NCBI GenBank assembly: GCA_026397675.1 | Contig: JAPLUH010000221.1 | Location: 1-10,729 of the forward strand | Source: Verrucomicrobiota bacterium | Lineage (GTDB): Bacteria; Verrucomicrobiota; Verrucomicrobiia; Limisphaerales; UBA9464 | DNA length: 10,729 nucleotides | Direction: 5' to 3' | Part shown: in pieces, positions 5,149 to 10,729 of the stretch | How the letters are laid out: each line of letters begins with the position of its first letter | Numbering within the stretch: position 1 is the first letter of the stretch | Notes under the pieces: model-generated | Seen by the model: the letters and a program-made list of their open reading frames with translations, nothing else | Told to the model about the DNA's origin: nothing | Databases searched by the model: none | Program-made: the position numbers and the translations under genes

Positions 5149-7808
5149 TCTTCGCGTTCTGCAGGCAGCGCAGCGCCCCAGCGGCCGATGCTCCAACCCG
5201 TGATGGCGGCCATGGCGAGCACGGCCACACCTAGGCCTGCCATCCACCCCCAGGGCGGGTCGGTTTCGAGGGTCCAGCCGAAGGTCTGCACGTTGACCCG
5301 GTGGATGAGCAGCCAACCGAGCGCAAGGCTGGCAACCAGGCCAACGAGGATGCCCACGAGGGCTGTCAGGACGCATTCTAAGGTGGTGGCCCAGGCAATC
5401 TCGGAATGTTTGAAACCGAGGGCTCGCAAGGTGGTGAGGTCGTTGCGCCGTTCCCACAGCAGGCTGGCCAAGGTGAAGCCCAATCCCAAGACCGAGACGG
5501 CGATGCCGATGAGTTCGAGGGCGTCGGTGATGGCGAAGGTCTGCCGGAAGATGCGCAGGGCCTCGCTGCGGAGATGGGGTTGGGTGTAAACAGCCAGCCC
5601 TGGGTGACTATTTTTCCAACGAGCCCGAACGGACGAGGCCTGTTCAGGGTCTCGAAGCTTGGCGATGATGCTGGTGGCTAACTCGTCACCAAACCAGGCG
5701 GCAAAGTGTTCGCGCTGGATTACCAGAGATCCGCGTTCGTTGCCGTAATCAGAGAAAACACCGGCGAGGGTGATTCGGCGAGGGCCGCTCGGCGTGGGCA
5801 GGGTCAGAGTGTCACCCCGATGCAGTTGAAAACGGTGAGAAAAGCTCTCGCTGGCCAAGGCAAGGCCACTGTTGCGGGCGGGATCCCAAAGGGCGTCGTC
5901 GGTGGGTTCCTCGCGCCAGGCGATGCGCGCTTGATCGCGCATGAAGGCGGGATTGCCACCAAAGAGCAGGGTGGATCCGCCGGGGAGTTGCAGTTCGAGG
6001 GCCTGCACCACGTTGGCGGCCACGACTTCAGGGTTTGATACCAGAGCCTTCCAGGTCTCGGGCCGGATGCGATTCTGGGTCGAGGCACTCTGGGCTCCTT
6101 CGCTGGAGACGTACAGGTCGGCCATGAAGGTGCGCTCAATCCACCCTCGCAGGGTGGTATCAAAACTACCGACGAGGATGGCCATTCCAGCGGTCATGGC
6201 CACAGCGCATACCAATCCGGCCATGGCCATTCGGTGGCGCCCAGTGGGTTGGCGAAGGTGGCTCAAGCCCAAACGCGCCGGCGCGGAGAGGCCTTCCCAA
6301 GAAGCCAGTCGTCGGATCAAAAATGGGGGAAGCAGGCCCGCCAGCAGTCCGGATCCCAGCAACCAGGTGAGTGCCGATCCGTAGGCCGCGACCGAAATTC
6401 GGGATCCTCCGGCCAGCCGCAGCGCGGGCAGCATGGCCAGTAAGGCGGCTGTGATGAGGAGCAGCAACGCTGTGGGCAATATCCAACGGGGAGCGCTGGT
6501 TCCCGTTTGGGCTCGGTTTCGGCCGATTAATTGGGCAGGTGGGGTGGTTGCGGCTTGGCGAGCGGGCCATCCTCCAGCCACGAGGCTGGCCGCGATGGCT
6601 AGCAACAACGCGGCTCCGGCTTCCACTGGATCTAATGAGGCCGATCGGACTGCGGTGGCGTAGTAGAGAGAATTGACGGTTTGGCCGACGCCGCGCACGG
6701 CTGCCTGCGCACCGGCCCAGCCCAAGATCAGACCCAAACTGCCGCCGATGAGGCCAAGCACCGCCGCTTCAAACAACCAGGCGTTGCGGATGCGCTCAGG
6801 CTCGACTCCCAAAGAACGCAAGATGGCGATTTCTTCGCGGCGTCGGACCACCGCGCCATCCAAAGCCTGAAAGACCAGAATGAGCCCCACCAGCAATGCG
6901 AGCAGCGACAGGATGGTGAGATTCAGGCGGAAGGCCTGCGTCATGGTGGCTGCATTGTCACGCCGGTCGGAGGAGCTGCTCAGAATCCAGCGGCCCGCTA
7001 TCCATGGGCTGAGTTCTTGGCGGAGGGCGGCCGCACGGACCGGTCGATCGGCCCCCTCGGGTAAAACGAACTCGATGCGGTCAAGCTGCCCGGTTCGGGC
7101 GGTCAAGCGCTGCAATGCGGGAAGATCGAGCAGCAGCAGGTTGTCGGGGGCTTTGGGTTGCGCGGGGTCTTCGGGAATGATGCCGGTAATCCTCAATTCC
7201 ACGATTTGCTCCTGGACCACTAGGCGCAAGGTCGGGGACGTGAGACGAGCGGCGACCGCCGAGGGGACAAGCACCGCATAGGGGTCTTGCAGGCTGGCCC
7301 AGAGGGCGGACTCATCGGTGGGTGTGTTGGTCGATGAATTCGGCACCGGGCCCTGCGGCATTGGGGTCGTCCGCGAACGCTCTGATTTGCGGGCCTGAGC
7401 CAAATTCTGCAGTGCGATCCAATCGACGCCGAGCAGTGTGTAGGTGGTTCGGCCTCCGATGGCCGATTGGGTCCCATCGCCCGGTTCCACGGCGGTGCTT
7501 TCCACGACAGGCACCCAGTGTACCGGTGTGTCGGTGAAGCGTTCGCGGAGTTCTAAGAGCAGGGAATCGGGCAGGCTTCCGGCCGGGGACAGAATCATTC
7601 CGTCGCTCTCGGCGGTGACCACATCGGTGAAATTCTGGAAGCTGGAGATCGCTGCGCGATTGGCCAGTCGGATCGACAAGTAGACTGCGACCCCCAGAGC
7701 CAATGTCAGAATGAGCAGGCTGGTGGTCCATGGCGAGTTGCGCGCATGACGCCAACTAATCTGGGTCCAGAGCAATCGCTGAACTGGCGCTGGGGTCGCC
7801 TCGGTCAT
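5145..7808 (-). CDS. ABC transporter permease, duplicated FtsX domain (YbbP/AttFG-like)
   Basis: An 887-residue inner-membrane permease, the translocation or mechanotransmission subunit for the ATPase encoded just upstream. About ten membrane segments can be read: near 28-48, 295-317, 346-368, 394-412, 442-462, 477-497, 525-548, 764-785, 808-834 and 853-874. Two large extracytoplasmic domains (about 50-290 and 550-760) resemble MacB-type periplasmic domains. Each FtsX unit carries the characteristic coupling segment after its second helix: EEIAILRSLGVEPERI (325-340) and NDLTTLRALGFKHSEI (789-804). The internal similarity shows a duplicated, fused architecture, as in YbbP, or as AttF plus AttG joined. 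The ATG at 7808 overlaps the ATPase stop (ATGA, 7805-7808), and the TGA overlaps the AttH-like start. The substrate is not determinable; lipids, lipoproteins or other hydrophobic envelope molecules are typical for this class. Confidence 0.93.
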   Translation of the reverse strand: MTEATPAPVQRLLWTQISWRHARNSPWTTSLLILTLALGVAVYLSIRLANRAAISSFQNFTDVVTAESDGMILSPAGSLPDSLLLELRERFTDTPVHWVPVVESTAVEPGDGTQSAIGGRTTYTLLGVDWIALQNLAQARKSERSRTTPMPQGPVPNSSTNTPTDESALWASLQDPYAVLVPSAVAARLTSPTLRLVVQEQIVELRITGIIPEDPAQPKAPDNLLLLDLPALQRLTARTGQLDRIEFVLPEGADRPVRAAALRQELSPWIAGRWILSSSSDRRDNAATMTQAFRLNLTILSLLALLVGLILVFQALDGAVVRRREEIAILRSLGVEPERIRNAWLFEAAVLGLIGGSLGLILGWAGAQAAVRGVGQTVNSLYYATAVRSASLDPVEAGAALLLAIAASLVAGGWPARQAATTPPAQLIGRNRAQTGTSAPRWILPTALLLLITAALLAMLPALRLAGGSRISVAAYGSALTWLLGSGLLAGLLPPFLIRRLASWEGLSAPARLGLSHLRQPTGRHRMAMAGLVCAVAMTAGMAILVGSFDTTLRGWIERTFMADLYVSSEGAQSASTQNRIRPETWKALVSNPEVVAANVVQALELQLPGGSTLLFGGNPAFMRDQARIAWREEPTDDALWDPARNSGLALASESFSHRFQLHRGDTLTLPTPSGPRRITLAGVFSDYGNERGSLVIQREHFAAWFGDELATSIIAKLRDPEQASSVRARWKNSHPGLAVYTQPHLRSEALRIFRQTFAITDALELIGIAVSVLGLGFTLASLLWERRNDLTTLRALGFKHSEIAWATTLECVLTALVGILVGLVASLALGWLLIHRVNVQTFGWTLETDPPWGWMAGLGVAVLAMAAITGWSIGRWGAALPAEREE

Positions 7809-8512
7809 AGGCGCTCGGAAGAGGTTGAAGACTCAGTCTCAATGACCCCGTCCCGGAGCCGTATTTCGCGGTGGCAAATAGCGGCCGCTTCTGGGCTGTG
7901 GGTGACCAGCACCAAGGCGGTGCCCGTTTCGTCACTCAATTGGCGGAGCAAATCGAGGATGCGTTGGCCATTGCGGGAATCGAGGTTGCCTGTGGGTTCA
8001 TCGGCCAAGAGCAATCGAGGTCGATGGATGAGAGCGCGGGCGATGGCGATGCGTTGCATTTCGCCGCCGGACAGTTCGCCCGGTGGGGCATCGGCCCGGT
8101 GGAGCACACCAACTCGCTCGAGCAGGGTCGCAACCCGGGTTCGGCGTTCGGGAGCCGGCACGCCGAGCAATTGGAGGGGCAATTCTACGTTCTCGCTCGC
8201 GGTGAGTGTGGGAAGGAGGTGGAAGAACTGGAAGACCGTGCCGAAGTGGCGGCGTCGGAGCGCAGCCAGTCCATTGCCATCCAGATCGTTGAGGCAGACC
8301 CCATCGAACTCGATGCGGCCCGAGGTGGGGCGGTCCACGCCTCCGAGGAGATTGAGCAGGGTTGTTTTCCCTGATCCGGAAGGGCCGGTCAGCGCAACCC
8401 GCTCGCCCGCGTGGATGCACAGTGAAACCCCGGCAAGCACGGCGCGTTCACGGTAGGCGTGTTGTACGTTGCTTGTTTGAAGCAATACCGGGGTGGTCAC
8501 CGTTTCCGTCAT
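7805..8512 (-). CDS. ABC transporter ATP-binding protein (LolD/MacB-like)
   Basis: A 235-residue cytoplasmic ATPase that energises the FtsX-type permease. Motifs, counted from the ATG at 8512, are Walker A GPSGSGKTT (43-51), Q-loop Q95 in VFQFFHLLPTLTASEN, signature LSGGEMQR (147-154), Walker B LLLADEP (167-173) with E172, D-loop NLDS (176-179) and H-loop H205 in VTHS. The sequence around the Q-loop and the PTGNLDS block are typical of the LolD/MacB/FtsE branch that pairs with FtsX-like permeases. I chose the ATG at 8512, preceded by a weak GACGAG. The frame is open to a TTG at 8548, which would add 12 residues of no recognisable family character. Its stop overlaps the permease start by 4 bases. 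All catalytic motifs look intact. Confidence 0.93.
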   Translation of the reverse strand: MTETVTTPVLLQTSNVQHAYRERAVLAGVSLCIHAGERVALTGPSGSGKTTLLNLLGGVDRPTSGRIEFDGVCLNDLDGNGLAALRRRHFGTVFQFFHLLPTLTASENVELPLQLLGVPAPERRTRVATLLERVGVLHRADAPPGELSGGEMQRIAIARALIHRPRLLLADEPTGNLDSRNGQRILDLLRQLSDETGTALVLVTHSPEAAAICHREIRLRDGVIETESSTSSERL

Positions 8513-8624
8513 CTCGTCACACCATGGCTTGGATCTCAGGAAGTCCAAACCCAGATAGACTAAACTCCACGATTTCCCACGGCGGGCCGGTCTGGCGAAG
8601 GAGCCGATTCCGGGGTGCGAATGC
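8513..8624 (-). promoter_or_regulatory. Gap before the ABC operon, possible promoter region
   Basis: The 112 bases between the larE stop and the ABC ATPase start are the largest gap within the minus-strand gene run, so they are the likeliest place for a separate promoter of the AttEFGH-like operon. I could not pick out a convincing -35/-10 pair or operator. The upstream end forms part of a stem with the end of larE (see the separate hairpin entry). Confidence 0.2.
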
Positions 8625-8649
8625 TCAAACCGGGTTTAGTGGAATCGGC
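8603..8649 (-). other. Inverted repeat straddling the larE stop codon
   Basis: GCCGATTCC (8603-8611) is a perfect 9-bp inverted match to GGAATCGGC (8641-8649), with a 29-base loop that includes the larE stop (8625-8627). In the larE transcript one arm is in the last codons and the other just after the stop. No U tract follows, so a role as intrinsic terminator is weak. mRNA 3' protection or attenuation before the ABC operon are other possibilities. Confidence 0.35.
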
Positions 8650-9491
8650 GCGGGCCCGCGTCGATAGCCGTTGAGATCCACGGTCACGAGGCCGTATCCG
8701 AGATGGCGCAAGCGAACCAGCACGGACTCTCTGAGCTGAGGGTCTTGCCAGCGCTGAAACTCGGGAGGGCCAACTTCGATGCGGGCGAGGTGTCCCTTTA
8801 GAGTGCCTCCCAGTTCGTGATGCCGAACTCGGAGGTCGTGGAATCCTTGGTTTCGCAGAAAGGCCTCCGCCTCCTCGACCATCCGGAGCTTTTCTTCCGT
8901 GACGGCTTCGCCGGTCGGGATGCGGGAACTCAGGCAGGCCATTTGCGCTTTGTCGGCGGTTGGAAGGCCGAGGTGGGCGCTGAGTTCGCGGATCTCGGTC
9001 TTGGTCAGGCCCAATTCTTTGAGCGGGGCGCGAACTTGAAACTCACCGGCGGCCTTGGCTCCGGGGCGGTGATCGCCGATGTCGCTGGCATTCTCTCCAT
9101 AGGCCAACACCTGATATCCGAGTGAACGGGCCATGGGCTCGAGCTCGCGAAAGAGGGCGTGCTTGCAAAAATAGCAGCGGTTTTCGGGGTTGGAGAGATA
9201 TCGGGGGTCGTTGAATTCTTGGGTCTGAAGGACGCGGACCGGGATTTCGAAACGCTCGGCGATCTCCAAGGCTTCTTGAAGTTCGCTGCGGGGCAGGCTG
9301 GGGGAATCGGCGATGGCGGCCAGGGAGCGTTCGCCAAGGACATCGTGGGAGACCTTGGCCAAGAAGACCGAGTCGACGCCGCCGGAATAGGCGATGATGC
9401 AACTGCCGTAGCTGGCAAGGAGTTCGCGCAGGGCGCGGTACTTGGCCTCGGTGATCGGCTTCAAGAGGGCAGGGGATGCGGGATCAGTCAC
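8625..9491 (-). CDS. larE: ATP-dependent sulfur transferase LarE-like protein (PP-loop family)
   Basis: A 288-residue protein of the LarE family, which inserts sulfur into the pyridinium-dithiocarboxylate precursor of the nickel-pincer nucleotide (NPN) cofactor of lactate racemase and related enzymes. The N-terminal PP-loop ATPase motif is SGGVDS (36-41). Three cysteines stand out: C106 and C109 in NRCYFCKHALF (105-114) and C186 in QMACLSSRIPTGE (183-195). C186 aligns with the sacrificial sulfur donor of Lactobacillus LarE. The C-x2-C plus third Cys set resembles the LarE type that carries an iron-sulfur cluster. The start is a GTG at 9491 whose GTGA overlaps the stop of the PIG-L gene (9488-9491), implying translational coupling. 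LarB, LarC and a LarA-type racemase are not in the window, so the pathway must be completed elsewhere or the substrate differs. Confidence 0.88.
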   Translation of the reverse strand: MTDPASPALLKPITEAKYRALRELLASYGSCIIAYSGGVDSVFLAKVSHDVLGERSLAAIADSPSLPRSELQEALEIAERFEIPVRVLQTQEFNDPRYLSNPENRCYFCKHALFRELEPMARSLGYQVLAYGENASDIGDHRPGAKAAGEFQVRAPLKELGLTKTEIRELSAHLGLPTADKAQMACLSSRIPTGEAVTEEKLRMVEEAEAFLRNQGFHDLRVRHHELGGTLKGHLARIEVGPPEFQRWQDPQLRESVLVRLRHLGYGLVTVDLNGYRRGPAPIPLNPV

Positions 9492-10348
9492 ACGGTGAAC
9501 AAGGTGTCTGGCCGGTCATTCAGGCCGAGGTTGAGGCCGCCGTGCTGGATCTCCACGGTGGATCCGTTCTTCCAGAGACTGCGGCGGTAGAGTGTGGCGA
9601 AACCAAAGTTGGGAGCGGCGCCGCCCTGACCGCCGACGAGTTCGCTGCCGCGGCGGACGTTGTCTTGCATCCAAGCGGGCAGGAGCAGGTGGAAGGGGTT
9701 TCGCTTCACTTCGCCGGCGTGAAAGGAAATGCCGCTCACGAGGTCGGTGAGGTCATTTTCGCTGATTTCAACCATCAGGTTGGGGCGGGTCATTTGGCCC
9801 CAGTATTCGGTTTCGATGAGGACGGTTTGGAAGTCGGGTCCGAGGGTGGCCAAGGCATCCATGACGAGGTGATGGGTTCCGATGTGCGAGCCGTTCCAAT
9901 CGGCGACATGGGGGACGAGGATGGCTGCGGGTGCCTCTTGGCGCAGGATATCGGCGATGCACTGGACCATGGGTGCCCAGAGGGCGGGTTCTTCAGAGCG
10001 GCACTTGGGTGTGACCTTTTCGAGGCCGTTCGGGCTGGTCTGGATTAAGCCGAAACCCATGTAGGCGCAGGCGGCTTGGAGTTCGGTCCAGCGTTCGGAC
10101 TGGCGGGCGCGATTGCTGCCCTGGGTGACGGCGACATTCTGGATATTCCAGCCGCATTCGCGCAGGAGGCGGAGGGCGAGGCCGCCGATGATGCATTCGT
10201 CGTCCGGGTGCGGGGAAAAGATCAGGGCCTTCGGTGCTCCCGGCCGCGGTGTGGCCACGGTGGTCGGAGTGAGCCCGCCCAGAGGAAAGGCGCGGCCTTC
10301 TCGGAAGCTGCGGGCGTAATCGCGGACGATCGTAGCGTAAGGATTCAT
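9488..10348 (-). CDS. PIG-L family zinc-dependent deacetylase
   Basis: A 286-residue protein of the PIG-L/LmbE family, metal-dependent amidases that usually remove acetyl groups from N-acetylglucosamine-containing molecules (for example MshB, BshB and GlcNAc-PI deacetylase). The metal-binding and catalytic block SPHPDDECIIGG (45-56) gives ligands H47 and D50 and general base D49. The third ligand should lie in the His-rich SHIGTHH (154-160). VAVTQGSNRARQSERWTELQ (72-91) matches the region after the first strand, which often reads TxGxxxxxxxxRxxE in the family. No signal peptide is obvious. The ATG at 10348 is the first good start and has no visible Shine-Dalgarno sequence. The last codons overlap larE by 4 bases. 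Bacillithiol or mycothiol partner genes are absent, so the substrate is unknown. A sugar-amide is the family default. Confidence 0.9.
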   Translation of the reverse strand: MNPYATIVRDYARSFREGRAFPLGGLTPTTVATPRPGAPKALIFSPHPDDECIIGGLALRLLRECGWNIQNVAVTQGSNRARQSERWTELQAACAYMGFGLIQTSPNGLEKVTPKCRSEEPALWAPMVQCIADILRQEAPAAILVPHVADWNGSHIGTHHLVMDALATLGPDFQTVLIETEYWGQMTRPNLMVEISENDLTDLVSGISFHAGEVKRNPFHLLLPAWMQDNVRRGSELVGGQGGAAPNFGFATLYRRSLWKNGSTVEIQHGGLNLGLNDRPDTLFTV

Positions 10349-10412
10349 ACGGGCAGGCAGACTGTAATGTCGGAATCAGCGGAGAAAAGGACCGAGTCGG
10401 TTGGAAGGCCGC

Positions 10413-10459
10413 GGGGTCGGTCCCACCTATTTACACAAAAAGTGCCACTCTATACTATT
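10413..10459. repeat. Direct repeat copy A (RAYT-end-like motif)
   Basis: It starts GGGGTCGGTCCCACCTATTT and continues with TACACAAAA; the first 28 bases (10413-10440) are identical to copy B. The next 19 bases share a CCACTCT core and a TATT end, giving about 42 of 47 matches by eye. The GGGGTC-GGTCCC-ACCTATTT pattern resembles the short motifs that flank REP-associated tyrosine transposase elements in many bacteria. That resemblance is from memory and needs a search. Confidence 0.85.
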
Positions 10460-10530
10460 CTGATGTCGTCGTAGGGGCTCCGCGGTACCAGGCCTCCGCT
10501 CGCTGAGTAGGCTCTGGGGAGGAGAAGCTT

Positions 10531-10545
10531 TCGCGCTGTGCGCGA
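10531..10545. other. Tight GC hairpin between the two direct repeats
   Basis: TCGCGC (10531-10536), loop TGT, GCGCGA (10540-10545): a perfect 6-bp stem, extendable by three pairs if G-T wobble is allowed. It lies near the middle of the spacer between the repeat copies, as expected for the foldable core of a REP-like or mobile non-coding unit. Confidence 0.5.
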
Positions 10546-10607
10546 GGGGGTTGGGGTGTTCGCCTCCAAGGCTCGCTCCGGCCCGACACCGCTGCCTCTT
10601 TCGTCGA

Positions 10608-10654
10608 GGGGTCGGTCCCACCTATTTACACAAAAGGGGCCACTCTCGATTATT
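10608..10654. repeat. Direct repeat copy B (RAYT-end-like motif)
   Basis: Same orientation as copy A, offset by 195 bases, with 28 identical leading bases (10608-10635) followed by a similar CCACTCT and TATT segment. Weaker similarity may continue to a shared GGCTCC near 10677 (10476-10481 in copy A). Flanks upstream of the two copies are not alike, so this is not simply a long tandem duplication. Confidence 0.85.
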
Positions 10655-10729
10655 TTTAGTGCTTAGGGACAGGCTCCAAATCGGGGTGTGTGGACAGTCT
10701 GTAACGGAGGGATGTTGGGTGCGTTGGTG

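Larger units (their letters stand above)
10349..10729. other. Non-coding right edge, repeat-bearing
   Basis: These 381 bases upstream of the PIG-L gene contain no open frame with recognisable protein character. The short frames present show biased, repeat-derived composition. The region holds two direct repeat copies (10413-10459 and 10608-10654) and a hairpin (10531-10545), listed separately. The first about 65 bases (10349-10412) must hold the PIG-L promoter if it is not further upstream, but no convincing -35/-10 pair was found. Confidence 0.6.

Noticed and set aside
5149..5457. N-terminal extension of the AttH-like frame by 103 residues
   Set aside because: The extension lies wholly inside the permease coding region and has Arg/Pro/His-rich composition. 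The ATGA overlap at 5145-5148 gives a natural start.
7746..8456. Plus-strand open frames of 236 and 167 codons opposite the ABC ATPase
   Set aside because: They are antisense to intact Walker A, Walker B and signature motifs, with no family features of their own.
9476..10048. 190-codon plus-strand open frame opposite the PIG-L gene
   Set aside because: It is a shadow of the minus-strand deacetylase. Its composition follows the antisense of conserved motifs and it has no domain.
10427..10621. 64-codon minus-strand open frame at the right edge
   Set aside because: It runs across the spacer and into both repeat copies, has biased Arg/Pro/Ser composition and no domain. It is likely repeat-derived, not a gene.

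Overview
The window looks like chromosomal DNA from a GC-rich Gram-negative bacterium, possibly a member of the Verrucomicrobiota. That assignment is inference. It rests on the dnaX-ybaB-recR order, the near absence of Shine-Dalgarno sequences before most starts, a periplasm-facing ABC/lipoprotein-style export module, and repeats at the right edge that resemble the ends of REP-associated transposon elements. No rRNA, tRNA, CRISPR array or intact mobile element was seen.

Left third (1-3073, plus strand): a DNA replication and repair cluster. It holds the 3' part of dnaX (clamp-loader tau/gamma subunit, entering from the left edge), ybaB/ebfC (nucleoid-associated protein), recR (recombination mediator) and a YihX-like HAD phosphatase whose start overlaps the recR stop. 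dnaX-ybaB-recR is a classic conserved bacterial neighbourhood.

Middle and right (3188-10348, minus strand, so read right to left): a PIG-L-type zinc deacetylase overlaps larE (PP-loop sulfur transferase) by 4 bases. After a gap of about 112 bases come an ABC ATPase, a large FtsX-type permease and an AttH/CrtC-like lipocalin-fold protein, all chained by 4-base stop/start overlaps. Eleven bases later a stand-alone CoaB-type domain protein follows. The ATPase-permease-AttH trio matches the known AttEFGH-like arrangement and should act as one envelope module. Whether the CoaB-like gene and the PIG-L/larE pair are functionally tied to it is open. The two strands converge at 3074-3187, which contains inverted repeats.

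Right edge (10349-10729): no credible gene. It contains two direct copies of a motif 195 bases apart, with a strong hairpin between them. This is the most unusual non-coding structure in the window. I found no clear evidence of a wholly new system. The best leads are this repeat pair, the orphan three-cysteine LarE coupled to a deacetylase, and the divergent stand-alone CoaB-like protein attached to the AttEFGH-like operon.
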